From positions 4,267,570-4,331,569 of the forward strand of contig NZ_CP042906.1 in NCBI RefSeq assembly GCF_008728855.1: a stretch of 64,000 nt of DNA. Reading direction: 5' to 3'. The stretch's first letter is position 1. The number at the start of each line of letters is the position of its first letter. The notes beneath the pieces were generated by a model, which searched no databases, was not told where the DNA came from, and saw only the letters and a program-made list of their open reading frames with translations. The DNA is from Hypericibacter terrae. Its GTDB lineage: Bacteria > Pseudomonadota > Alphaproteobacteria > Dongiales > Dongiaceae. The position numbers and the translations under genes are program-made. Positions 35,950 to 44,803 of this stretch are shown one piece after another.

Positions 35950-37031
35950 TTCAGCACCAGCTCGAACACGAGCGTGCCATCGGCAAGCTTCGGCGCCATG
36001 AAAGGCAGCGCCTTCCAATATTGATCGAGATCGATCGGCCGCGCGTCGATCTCGTCGACCGCCTCGCCCGTCACCGCATAGAAATAAGCCTTGCTCTTGT
36101 CGGTATGGCGCGCCGCGAGCCAGGGCGTCATCGCCTCGGGGATCAGATAGTCCGTCGGCAGGCCTTGCATGACCCAGCCTTCGCCGTCGCGCCAGCTGTA
36201 ATAGACCAGGTCCGGCCAGTGCCCGACGCCCTCGGGCGGCTTCGGCCAGTGATGGCGATAAGGCCGCGCCGTCGCCGGGAGGGTCCCGATCGGCGACATC
36301 GCGAAGAGCCAGCGCCCACCGATCGACTGCCAGTCGCTCTGGATCACATAGGCGATACCGTCCTGCTCGACCGGCGGCTGGTCGGGGGCGATCGTGAGGT
36401 TCCGGCTCGCCAGTTGCTTCGCCAACGCTTCGTGACGGGCGGCCAGAAGCTTGCCGGGGCGTTCGCGCACAATCTCGAAGAAGGCGGTGAGCTCGATCTT
36501 CGGCTTGAAGGAGGCGGCGATGCGCTCGACCATCGCCTTGGCCTGCTCGAGCGATGCATCCTTCTTCCAGATCATGTAGCCCAGCGCCAGATGGCGGTCC
36601 GGCCAGCGTTTGATGAGAACCCAAGTCGGCGTCTCATGCGTATTGACGCGATGGATCCCCTCGCCGACCTGGAAATCCCCGTCCTGCCGCCAGGCTATAT
36701 CCTGGGTGCGATCGACAGCACTGCTGACGAAGCTCCGGTTCCAGTCCGCATCGGGGCCCGGCTGACCGCCCTCGGACCAGACGGCCACCGCCAGCACCTC
36801 CCGATAGGGCGTGTTGCTGCCCATCCAGAGGAAGCTGTTCACGACGCGCTTATACTCGAACAGGACACGTTCCGGTCGCTCGTCGGGCGATCGCGGATCG
36901 AGCCGCGCCGGCAGCTCGATGCTGCCCAGCTCCAGGAGCTCGCGCGTCGCGAACCTCGCGTTCGCCACCGAGCGCCCGACGACAAAGAGCGCGACCAGGA
37001 CGACGATCGCAACCAGGATGATCAGGAGCAT
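35946..37031 (-). CDS. Membrane-anchored hypothetical protein
   Basis: The 361-residue protein has one N-terminal hydrophobic helix (LLIILVAIVVLVALFVVGRS) followed by a long domain, likely outside the membrane, with many Trp residues (for example SDWQSIGGRWLFAM and VYYSWRDGEGWVMQGLP). ATG 37031 follows GGAG; a TTG start at 37067 that overlaps the upstream stop is possible. No function is recognised. It lies in a three-gene run with 35251-35949 and 37064-38182. Confidence 0.75.
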   Translation of the reverse strand: MLLIILVAIVVLVALFVVGRSVANARFATRELLELGSIELPARLDPRSPDERPERVLFEYKRVVNSFLWMGSNTPYREVLAVAVWSEGGQPGPDADWNRSFVSSAVDRTQDIAWRQDGDFQVGEGIHRVNTHETPTWVLIKRWPDRHLALGYMIWKKDASLEQAKAMVERIAASFKPKIELTAFFEIVRERPGKLLAARHEALAKQLASRNLTIAPDQPPVEQDGIAYVIQSDWQSIGGRWLFAMSPIGTLPATARPYRHHWPKPPEGVGHWPDLVYYSWRDGEGWVMQGLPTDYLIPEAMTPWLAARHTDKSKAYFYAVTGEAVDEIDARPIDLDQYWKALPFMAPKLADGTLVFELVLK

Positions 37032-37063
37032 GCGGCTTCTCCTGCCCAGGGTCCCGTCTCCCC

Positions 37064-38182
37064 TCAACCGCCCAGCGGGCGCCAGAAGCTCACCACCGGC
37101 CGCCAGTTCCAGCCATTGCCGATGACAAGCGCGATGATCGGCGCCTTCATTTCGTCGAGATCGAAGCGGTATTCGTAAGACGGCGTCAGCTTGAGCGTTC
37201 CGTTCTCGAAGAACAGGCCGTAGGCCTTCTCATACTCGTATTTGAAGAAGGTGATGCCGAGATTGCCCTTCCAATCCAGGTTCGCGCCGTCGGCTCCGGC
37301 CGACCAGCTCATCGCCGATTCATAATCGCGCGAGCGCGCGGTATGACCGCCTTCGTCCAGCCGCAGCACCAGCCGGTGGCTCTTCTCCATGTCACGGACG
37401 CGCATGAGCTCGGCCCATTTCGCGTCGGCGTAACGCCAATCCACCACCAGCATGTTGGGCGCATCGCCGCGGCTGACGGTGAAGGGCACGTCCTGCTGGT
37501 TGAGCGCCAGGATCTTGTCGGCCAGGACCTCGGCCGCCACGGGCGTCGCATTGTCGGGTGCGTTCTCGCCGCCGACCCAAGCTGCCATGCGGCCGAACTG
37601 CGCCGCCACCAGCAGACACCAGATCAGCAGAACGGCCAGCGCATAGGGCATATATTCGCGGTCGATCTTGTTGCCCAGCGTGCGCTTCGGATTGTCGTGG
37701 AAGCCCGGGATCGCGGCACGCCGCGCCGACATCGCCTCGCGCGTCGGGCCCAGGACCGCGATCCCGAACTCGCCCTGCAGGGCAATCCAGCCGACCTCGC
37801 CCGTGTTCGCCGTGAAACGCGAGCCGCCATGGTCCTGGGTCGTGTTGCCGCTCGCAAGACCGCTATAGAAATCGGCCATCAGGAGCTTGGAGCGCTCCTT
37901 GTCGGGCCCGCGTGCGATCAGCACCCGCGTCGCATCCGGATAGACCGCGGCGGCAGCCGCAACCGCGAGCGGGAACATCGAGCGCGCATCGACCGGCGGC
38001 GCGGCCGTGTCCCGGCCGAACAGCCGGGCCGGGTCCTTGAACTGACCGCCGGCCACATCGCCGGCATCGCGGTCGATGGCGAAATCCGATTGCGCCCCAT
38101 GCTTGATCAGCGCCAGCACCAGCCCCGGCAGGCCGATGGCGAAACCGAGGAACCACAGAAAAAAGACAAGAATCTTCAGCAC
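37064..38182 (-). CDS. Two-helix membrane hypothetical protein
   Basis: A 372-residue protein with an N-terminal hydrophobic segment (ILVFFLWFLGFAIGLPGLVL) and a second helix around residue 185-205 (YALAVLLIWCLLVAAQF), so an extracytoplasmic or cytoplasmic loop of about 150 residues is enclosed and a C-terminal domain of about 165 residues follows. Its second domain has a beta-rich look (VDWRYADAKWAELMRV). It is first in the three-gene unknown run. No family recognised. Confidence 0.75.
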   Translation of the reverse strand: MLKILVFFLWFLGFAIGLPGLVLALIKHGAQSDFAIDRDAGDVAGGQFKDPARLFGRDTAAPPVDARSMFPLAVAAAAAVYPDATRVLIARGPDKERSKLLMADFYSGLASGNTTQDHGGSRFTANTGEVGWIALQGEFGIAVLGPTREAMSARRAAIPGFHDNPKRTLGNKIDREYMPYALAVLLIWCLLVAAQFGRMAAWVGGENAPDNATPVAAEVLADKILALNQQDVPFTVSRGDAPNMLVVDWRYADAKWAELMRVRDMEKSHRLVLRLDEGGHTARSRDYESAMSWSAGADGANLDWKGNLGITFFKYEYEKAYGLFFENGTLKLTPSYEYRFDLDEMKAPIIALVIGNGWNWRPVVSFWRPLGG

Positions 38183-38274
38183 CCGAGAGTCCCCTGAAAA
38201 CTCGACCCACCACCCCTGGTTGGACGCGGGAGCCGCGTCCGGGGGCAGAGATTAAGGGGAGAGCGCCGGATTCG

Positions 38275-39099
38275 TCACTCGGGAACTGGCGATTCTTTTC
38301 CTGCCGCGGCGGCGCGGGTTCTGGCCTTCTTGGCCGCGGCCTTCTGGCCCGGGCGCAGGATATGCTGATGCCCGGGATGATAGAGCCGGCTCTCCGAGAA
38401 GGAGTCGTTCTCGAAGACGCGGCCGACGAAGATCAGCGCGGTGCGCGTGATCTTGCTGGCCTTGACCCGATCGCGAATGGTGCCGAGCGTGCCGCGAAGG
38501 ACGGCGGCATCGGGCCAGCCGACGCGGAACACCACCACCACCGGACAGTCGGCGCCGTAATGCGGCGTCAGCTCCGACACCACGAGATGGATGTTGCGCA
38601 CCGAAAGATGGATCGCCAACGTGGCGCGCGAGGCCCCCAGCGCCGCGAGCTCCTCGCCCTTGGGCATCGGCGAGGCCTTGCCTTCGGTGCGGGTGATGAT
38701 GATGGTCTGGCTCACCTCGGGCAAAGTGAGCTCGGTCTTGAGCAGAGCCGCGGCGGCCGCGAAGGCCGGCACGCCCGGCGTCACGTCGTAATCGATGCCG
38801 AGCGCGTCGAGCCGGCGCATCTGCTCGGCGATCGCCCCATAGATCGAGGGATCGCCGGAATGGACCCGGGCGACATCCTGGCCCTTCTCATGGGCCGTCT
38901 TCATATAGGCGACGATCTCGTCGAGCGTCAGCGGTGCCGTATCCACCACCAGCGCGCCCTTGGGCGCATAGGCGACCACGGCCTCGGGCACCAGCGAGCC
39001 CGCATAGAGCTGCACCGGGCAGTGCTCGATCAGCTTGCGGCCCTTGACGGTGATGAGATCGGGGTCGCCCGGGCCGGCGCCGATGAAGTGAACCGTCAT
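38275..39099 (-). CDS. cobM: Precorrin-4 C11-methyltransferase
   Basis: The 274-residue enzyme has the class III methyltransferase pattern VHFIGAGPGDPDLITVKGRK, HSGDPSIYGAIAEQMRRLDA and TPGVPAFAAAAALLKTELT of CobM/CbiF. It methylates C11 after ring contraction. ATG 39099 overlaps the stop of the cbiG-cobJ fusion (ATGA). The C-terminus has an extra Lys/Ala-rich tail (KKARTRAAAAG). It is the last gene of the cbiX-cobH-cobL-cobI-cbiG/cobJ-cobM run. Confidence 0.95.
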   Translation of the reverse strand: MTVHFIGAGPGDPDLITVKGRKLIEHCPVQLYAGSLVPEAVVAYAPKGALVVDTAPLTLDEIVAYMKTAHEKGQDVARVHSGDPSIYGAIAEQMRRLDALGIDYDVTPGVPAFAAAAALLKTELTLPEVSQTIIITRTEGKASPMPKGEELAALGASRATLAIHLSVRNIHLVVSELTPHYGADCPVVVVFRVGWPDAAVLRGTLGTIRDRVKASKITRTALIFVGRVFENDSFSESRLYHPGHQHILRPGQKAAAKKARTRAAAAGKESPVPE

Positions 39100-40949
39100 T
39101 GCGCAGCCCCTTCCTTGCGGATCAGCGGCGGCGCGTCGGGGATGTCGGCGCCGCGCTTGGCGGCATAGCCGCGCGGCGTATAGACCCATTGCCCGCCATC
39201 GGGGCGCGCGATCGCCCGGCTCTGACTCGAGCCGATCAGCACCACGGTCAGCATGTCGACCTGATCCGGTGTCAGGGCCTCGAGCGTCGTGACCGTGACC
39301 GTCTCGCCCTCCCGTCCCAGATTGCGCGCCAGCACCACCGGCACGCTGCCGGGCCGGCCTTCGAGCAGGAACGCCTTCGCCTTCACCAGCTGGTCGCGCC
39401 GGCGCTGCGACACCGGGTTATAGAGCGCCACGACGAAGTCGCCGGCGGCGGCGGCCTTGAGCCGCCGTTCGATGACATCCCAGGGCGTCAGCAGATCGCT
39501 CAGCGAGATCGCGCAGAAATCATGACCCAGGGGCGCGCCCGCGAGCGAGGCCGCGGCCTGCATCGCCGACACGCCGGGCAATCCCCTGACTTCGATCCGT
39601 TCCCAATCGGGATTGGCGCCGGTTTCGATCAGCTCGAACACGAGGGCACCCATCGCATAGATGCCGGCATCGCCCGAGCTCACCAGCGCCACATGCTTGC
39701 CCTCGGCCGCCAGATCGAGCGCCTTGCGCACGCGTTCGGTTTCCTCGCCCAGCGGAAAATCATGGCGCGTCTTGCCGGCGATCAGCGGCGCCACCAGGTC
39801 GAGATAAAGTCCATAACCGACAACCTCGTCGGCCTCGCGCAGCGCCGCTTCGGCGCCTGCGGTGCGGCTTTCGGTCGAGCCCGGTCCGATACCGACGATC
39901 GCGAGTCGCCCGCGCCCGCGCCCGAGCTGCATCGGATCGACGAGGCGCGGCGCTTCGGCGATGGCGCATGTCACGCGGCCCGTCTTGCGCTTGGGCGCCA
40001 GAAGGCGGCCGGCTTCGCCCACCCCGGCCAGGGCCGCGCCTTCTGCCACGCCATGGCAGCCGGTCTCCTTGAACACGACATCCGACGGATTGGCGAGGCG
40101 CGGCGTCTCGGCCTCGAGCCGCTCGGCCGGGAAGAAGCGCGCCGGCACACCCAGCGAGGCTGCCACCGCATGAACCGCAGGCTCGCCCGCCTTGAGCGCG
40201 ATCGAGGCGACGCAGGCGACCGAATTCGGCGACAGCCCGGCAGCCGACAGCGTCTGGCGCGCCAGCGCGATCGCCTCCTCGGGCGGCGCGCCGCGATCGC
40301 AGCCGATGCCCAGCACCAGCGTCGCCGGATGGACCAGCAGTGTGTCGCCACGCGGCGCTTCGGTCTTGATCGTCGCGCGGATCGCCAGCTGACCGCGCGC
40401 GTCGAACGGCAGGCGCTTCAGCCAGTCGGCATCGTCGCGCGCCGCATCGATCTCGAGCCGGACCGGCTCGCCCGCCAGCAATCCCGCCATGATGCGCTTC
40501 GCCATCTCGGGATTGCCGAGGCGCCAGCCCGAAGGCGGCTCGTCGATGCCGATGCCGAAGCGCAGATCGCCCGCCGTCGTCACGGCGGCATGGCCGCCCA
40601 GCGCCGCCGCGATCCGCCGCGCCATCTCGTTGGCGCCGTGATGCCCGCCCAGGAGCGGCACTATGCTGCTGCCATCCTCGGCGACCGCGATCACCGGCGG
40701 CTCGCTGCGCTTGTCGTCGAGCAGCGGCGCCAGCTTGCGGATCAGGATTCCCGCGGCGCAGATCCCGATGATGGGACGACCGCCCTCGAACAACTCGGCC
40801 AGCTGCATCTCGACATCGGAGAAGGTGACATCGACCGCCTCGACGCGCGGCGCATAGCCGAAGAGCTCGGCTCCACCCAGCGCGTCGCGGATGCGATGGG
40901 CGACGCCCAGCGCATTGGCCGTCAGCAGAACGATCCCCGGCACGCTCAC
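39096..40949 (-). CDS. CbiG-CobJ/CbiH fusion (cobalt-precorrin-5A hydrolase / precorrin-3B C17-methyltransferase)
   Basis: A 617-residue fusion. Residues about 1-345 are CbiG: VTFSDVEMQLAELFEGG and IIGICAAGILIRKLAPLL, then the C-terminal CbiG part LVLGIGCDRGAPPEEAIALA. From about 348 a complete CobJ/CbiH methyltransferase follows (LAIVGIGPGSTESRTAGAEA, VALVSSGDAGIYAMGALVFE, VVALYNPVSQRRRDQLVKAK). CobJ methylates C17 and contracts the ring; CbiG opens the lactone and loses acetaldehyde. Start is GTG at 40949, overlapping the cobI stop. CbiG has a role only in the early-cobalt (anaerobic-type) route. Confidence 0.95.
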   Translation of the reverse strand: MSVPGIVLLTANALGVAHRIRDALGGAELFGYAPRVEAVDVTFSDVEMQLAELFEGGRPIIGICAAGILIRKLAPLLDDKRSEPPVIAVAEDGSSIVPLLGGHHGANEMARRIAAALGGHAAVTTAGDLRFGIGIDEPPSGWRLGNPEMAKRIMAGLLAGEPVRLEIDAARDDADWLKRLPFDARGQLAIRATIKTEAPRGDTLLVHPATLVLGIGCDRGAPPEEAIALARQTLSAAGLSPNSVACVASIALKAGEPAVHAVAASLGVPARFFPAERLEAETPRLANPSDVVFKETGCHGVAEGAALAGVGEAGRLLAPKRKTGRVTCAIAEAPRLVDPMQLGRGRGRLAIVGIGPGSTESRTAGAEAALREADEVVGYGLYLDLVAPLIAGKTRHDFPLGEETERVRKALDLAAEGKHVALVSSGDAGIYAMGALVFELIETGANPDWERIEVRGLPGVSAMQAAASLAGAPLGHDFCAISLSDLLTPWDVIERRLKAAAAGDFVVALYNPVSQRRRDQLVKAKAFLLEGRPGSVPVVLARNLGREGETVTVTTLEALTPDQVDMLTVVLIGSSQSRAIARPDGGQWVYTPRGYAAKRGADIPDAPPLIRKEGAAQ

Positions 40950-41704
40950 GAAACCTCTCCCCGACTCGTCGCCGCCATCGAACGGTTGCCCCAGGCCTCC
41001 GCCCGCTTATGCACCAACAGCATGGAGAAATAGGGAGCGCTTTCGCCATGCATTTCCGCGAGTGCCATCACTTTCTCACTGCCGAGCGTCGCGCGCTCGA
41101 CATAGCGCGTGCGATCGACCAGGTCCATTTTCTGCAACACTCGCCGGACTTTGCCCAGATGCCGCCCCAGCTTCATGATGGCGGCGGCCTCGCAATCCTC
41201 GAGCCGGCGCGCGATTTCGGCTTCGGGCAGCGGGGCCGGGATCACGCTCAGCACGTCGTTGCGCGCCGTGAGCGGCATGCCCGCCGCGTCGGCGCAGGCC
41301 ATCAGCGAGGACACGCCCGGCACGATCCGGACCGGGCAGCGGCCGGAGAGGCGGCCATAGAGATATTGGAACGAGCCATAGAAGAAGGGATCGCCTTCGC
41401 ACAACACCGCGACCTCGCGGCCGGCCTTCGATTCCGCCAGGATCGCCGTAGCGGCGTGGTCGTAGATATCGTCCTTCGGGAAGGCCCCGTCGCCCAGATT
41501 CATGCGGATGGCGATCTCCTTCTGGCCGCCCGGCAGATGCGGCGCCGCGATCGTGCGCGCGAAGCTGTCGCCGTCCTCGGGCGCCGGATAGGCGATCACG
41601 GCCGCCCGCTTCAGGATCGCGGCCGCCTTGATCGTCACCAGCTCGGGATCGCCGGGCCCCAAGCCCAAACCCCAGACCGTGCCGAAGGCGCTGTTCGCGC
41701 TCAT
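40946..41704 (-). CDS. cobI: Precorrin-2 C20-methyltransferase
   Basis: A 252-residue class III methyltransferase of the CobI/CbiL type: VWGLGLGPGDPELVTIKAA, VLCEGDPFFYGSFQYLYGRL and RIVPGVSSLMACADAAGMPL. It methylates C20 of (cobalt-)precorrin-2. ATG 41704 overlaps the cobL stop by ATGA, and its own stop overlaps the next start, so the run is tightly coupled. Confidence 0.96.
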   Translation of the reverse strand: MSANSAFGTVWGLGLGPGDPELVTIKAAAILKRAAVIAYPAPEDGDSFARTIAAPHLPGGQKEIAIRMNLGDGAFPKDDIYDHAATAILAESKAGREVAVLCEGDPFFYGSFQYLYGRLSGRCPVRIVPGVSSLMACADAAGMPLTARNDVLSVIPAPLPEAEIARRLEDCEAAAIMKLGRHLGKVRRVLQKMDLVDRTRYVERATLGSEKVMALAEMHGESAPYFSMLLVHKRAEAWGNRSMAATSRGEVS

Positions 41705-42906
41705 GGCTTCACTGCCGACAATTGCGTGACCGGCATCAGCGGCCGCCAGGCCAGATGCGGGCCGATCGGCTCGGCGCGCTGGATCGCGATGCGTGTCAGC
41801 TCGCCCGCGCAGACCGCACGGAAACCCGCAAGCCGCGCCTCGCTCTCGACCGTCACGGCATGGGCCACGAGCCTGCCGCCGGAGGGCAGTGCGGCCCAGC
41901 AGCGTTCGATCAGGCCGACGGTCGAGACACCACCGCCGAGGAAGATCGCGGTCGGCTGTGCCAGTCCCTCGAGCGCGGCGGGCGCCTTGCCCGTCACGAT
42001 CTGAAGCTTCGGCGTCCCGAGTTTGCGCATATTGGCCTCGATCAGGGCGACGCGCTCGGCGTCGCTCTCGATGGCGATGGCCCTGGCGCCGCGCGCCGCG
42101 CGCATCCATTCGATCGCGATCGAGCCGCAGCCGGCGCCGACATCCCACAGCAAGGCGCCCGGCAGCGGCATCAGCTTCGCCAGCGCCGCGGCCCGGATCT
42201 CGCGCTTGGTGAGCTGGCCGTCATGGGCGAAGGCATCGTCGGGCAGGCCCGGAGTTCGCGCCGTCATCGCGGTGCCGGGCTCGGCCCGGCATTCGACCGC
42301 GACGGTGTTGAGGTCCGCCGTCTGCCGGTCGCCCCAGTCGGCGGCCCGGCTTTCGATTGCCGCCTCGGCGGGCCCGTCCATATGTTCGAGCGCCACCACG
42401 CGGCTGGCGCCGTAGCCGAGCTCCGTCAATCGACGTGCGATCAATGCGGGCGCGGCGCCATCGTCGGTCAGCATCAGCAGCCTGGCGCCCGGAAACACCG
42501 AGCCGTTCAGCAGATCGAGCGGCCTTCCATGCAGGGTCAGGCAATCCGTGTCGGAGAGCGACCAGCCGAGCCGGGACGCGGCCAGGGTGAAGGCCGAGAC
42601 CTGCGGCAGCACCCGCATCTCGTCGGGCGCCACGCGACGCGCGAGGGTGACGCCCACGCCGAACCACATCGGATCGCCGCTGGCGAGCACCACGACCGGG
42701 CGCCCGCGCCAGCGCAGGATCTCCTCGATGGTGAGCCTCAGCGGGCTCTGCCATGTCTGGCGCTCGGCCTTGCCCGCCGGCACCAGCGCCAGATGACGCT
42801 CGCCGCCAACGATCAGCTCGGCCTGGTCAATCAGCGCCCGCGCCTCGGCCGTGAGCCCGTCGAGCCCGCGCTCCGTCAATCCGATGACCGAGAGCCAGCG
42901 GCTCAT
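41701..42906 (-). CDS. cobL: Precorrin-6Y C5,15-methyltransferase (decarboxylating), CbiE+CbiT
   Basis: A 401-residue bifunctional enzyme. The N-terminal CbiE half (SVIGLTERGLDGLTAEAR, VVVLASGDPMWFGVGVTLAR) is followed from about residue 215 by the CbiT half with its SAM motif LLWDVGAGCGSIAIEWMRAA and IFLGGGVST. It methylates C5 and C15 and decarboxylates the C12 acetate. Fused E/T as here is typical of CobL. ATG 42906 overlaps the cobH stop. Confidence 0.95.
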   Translation of the reverse strand: MSRWLSVIGLTERGLDGLTAEARALIDQAELIVGGERHLALVPAGKAERQTWQSPLRLTIEEILRWRGRPVVVLASGDPMWFGVGVTLARRVAPDEMRVLPQVSAFTLAASRLGWSLSDTDCLTLHGRPLDLLNGSVFPGARLLMLTDDGAAPALIARRLTELGYGASRVVALEHMDGPAEAAIESRAADWGDRQTADLNTVAVECRAEPGTAMTARTPGLPDDAFAHDGQLTKREIRAAALAKLMPLPGALLWDVGAGCGSIAIEWMRAARGARAIAIESDAERVALIEANMRKLGTPKLQIVTGKAPAALEGLAQPTAIFLGGGVSTVGLIERCWAALPSGGRLVAHAVTVESEARLAGFRAVCAGELTRIAIQRAEPIGPHLAWRPLMPVTQLSAVKP

Positions 42907-43550
42907 GATGCCTCTCCTTCGGGCAGGATCAGCGCATTGACCGCGGCGGCCGCCAATGCCGAGCCGCCGCGCCGGCCACGCAGGGTGAGATAGGGAATGC
43001 CGAGATCGGCCGCGATCAGCGCGTCCTTGGATTCGGCGGCGCCGACGAAGCCCACGGGGAAGCCCAGGATTGCCGCCGGCCTGATGCCGTCGAGCTCGAT
43101 CATCTCGAGCAGGCGGAACAGAGCCGTGGGTGCGTTGCCGATGGCCACCAGCGCGCCATCGAGCCGCTCGCCGAGCAGATCCATCGCCGCGGCCGACCGG
43201 GTATTGCCGATCTCGGCCGCGCGTTCCCTGACGCCCGGCAGATCGATCGCCGCCACGATCTCGACGCCGTTCGGCAGATGACGGCGCATGATGCCCGAGG
43301 CCACCATTGCCGCATCGCAAAGGATCGGCGCGCCCTTGCCCAAGGCCCTGCAGCTCGCCTCGACCAGATCCGGCGTCGCCGCCAGATCCTCGACCAGATC
43401 GGTCATGCCGCAGGCATGGATGAGCCGCACCGCGACGCGTGCGAGGTCGCGCGGCAAGGCGGCCAGAGCTGGGCCCGCCTCCGCCTCGATGCGCGCGAAG
43501 GACTCCCGATAGATCGCCTGGGGGTCGCGCTCATAGCGATAGATCGCCAT
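42903..43550 (-). CDS. cobH: Precorrin-8X methylmutase
   Basis: The 215-residue protein matches CobH/CbiC, with the catalytic His45 in VAVRLIHACGMTDLVEDL and the core ILCDAAMVASGI and AILGFPVGFVGAAESKDAL. It moves the C11 methyl group to C12, giving hydrogenobyrinic acid or cobyrinic acid. It is 30 bases after cbiX and overlaps cobL. Confidence 0.96.
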   Translation of the reverse strand: MAIYRYERDPQAIYRESFARIEAEAGPALAALPRDLARVAVRLIHACGMTDLVEDLAATPDLVEASCRALGKGAPILCDAAMVASGIMRRHLPNGVEIVAAIDLPGVRERAAEIGNTRSAAAMDLLGERLDGALVAIGNAPTALFRLLEMIELDGIRPAAILGFPVGFVGAAESKDALIAADLGIPYLTLRGRRGGSALAAAAVNALILPEGEAS

Positions 43551-43580
43551 CGCCCTTGGTTCCTCGCCTCGCCTGCCCGC

Positions 43581-44660
43581 TCAGTCCAGCGTTTCGGGAT
43601 TGCGCCGCTGCGGCCCATGCCGGTGATTGGCATGGGGATGCGGCACATGGGTATGGCCGTGATCATGGTCATGCCCGTGAGCGTCGTCGTGCCCATGATC
43701 GTGATCGTGGCCATGCCCATGATCGTGAGGATGGTCGGCAACCGGCTTCAGAGGCAGCAGACTCCCGTTCGCGGGCGCGTCCTTGTTGGTGCCGATGCCT
43801 TCGACGTGATGGTGATGGCTCTGCTGCGGCAGCCCGACCTCGGCCTCGAAGCCAAGCACCTGCTCGCGATATTTGCAGAGCCCGCAATTCATGTTGTTCT
43901 GCCCGACCAGGATCTCCTCGACCCGCTCGGCGAAACAATCCAGCACGAAGGGATGGTCGTTGAGATAGCTGGCCTTGAGGAACTCGATCTCCGGATGGCG
44001 CTCGGCCATCTGGTCGGTGACGTGATAGATCCGCTTCACCAGCACGCCGGTGAAAAGGAAGTAAGGGAATACGATGATCCGCTTGTAACCGAGCTTGACC
44101 GCATGCTCGAGGCCGGGGCCGACCAGCGGGAAGGTGACGCCGCTGTAGCAGACCTCGCTCCAGCCGAAGCCCATGCCCTCCCACAGCATGCGCGCGACCT
44201 TGGTGATGTTGGAATTGGCGTCGGAATCGGAGGTGCCGCGCCCGACCACCATCAGCAGCGTGTCCTCGCGGGCGACCTTGTTCGGCGAGCGCCGCTCGGC
44301 TTCCTCGATGCGCTGGCCCGCGGCCTGCAGCAGCTTGCTCTCGACCGCGAGCTCGCGGCCGTAACTGATCGTGAGCCCGTCATGGCGCGCGGCATACTCG
44401 TTCAGGACCGAGGGCACATCGTTCTTCACATGGCCCGCGGCAAAGAGCATGCCCGGGATGGCCAGGATCCGGTCGCAACCCTTCGCCCGCAGTTCGTCGA
44501 GTCCGTCGCGGATGACCGGCCGCGCAAATTCGAGGAATCCGCTGCTGACCGGATACTGCGGCAGGCGTTGCGCGATGCCGGCCGCGACCGAGGCGAATTC
44601 GGCGATCGCCTCGTCGTCGCGGCTGCCATGACCGCATACCATCACGCCGATCTTGTTCAT
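43581..44660 (-). CDS. cbiX: Sirohydrochlorin cobaltochelatase, long CbiX with His-rich tail
   Basis: A 359-residue long-form CbiX with two chelatase repeats: VMVCGHGSRDDEAIAEF (His11) and MLFAAGHVKNDVP in the first, and the related second half. Residues 257-262 are MNCGLC, the MxCxxC iron-sulfur motif known in Bacillus CbiX. Residues 310-348 hold 18 His among Asp and Gly (DHGHGHDHDHGH), a probable cobalt store. It inserts Co2+ into sirohydrochlorin at the start of the early-cobalt route. It is probably the first gene of the run to cobM; a direct repeat GAAACTT lies upstream at 44728 and 44743. Confidence 0.95.
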   Translation of the reverse strand: MNKIGVMVCGHGSRDDEAIAEFASVAAGIAQRLPQYPVSSGFLEFARPVIRDGLDELRAKGCDRILAIPGMLFAAGHVKNDVPSVLNEYAARHDGLTISYGRELAVESKLLQAAGQRIEEAERRSPNKVAREDTLLMVVGRGTSDSDANSNITKVARMLWEGMGFGWSEVCYSGVTFPLVGPGLEHAVKLGYKRIIVFPYFLFTGVLVKRIYHVTDQMAERHPEIEFLKASYLNDHPFVLDCFAERVEEILVGQNNMNCGLCKYREQVLGFEAEVGLPQQSHHHHVEGIGTNKDAPANGSLLPLKPVADHPHDHGHGHDHDHGHDDAHGHDHDHGHTHVPHPHANHRHGPQRRNPETLD

Positions 44661-44803
44661 CGCGTCTCTCCCACCCGTTCTTCCGCCGGCGCGCGGCCCG
44701 GGAGGGCCGCCGCCGCTGCTCTTATCAGAAACTTCATGCTTCGAAACTTTTGAGCGGAGACCCGCGTTGACAGGTCGCAGGGCTCGCCTCCACCTTGCTG
44801 TCC

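Noticed and set aside
44661-44803. Possible riboswitch in front of cbiX or cobD
   Set aside because: The 143-base region is too short and lacks the conserved blocks.
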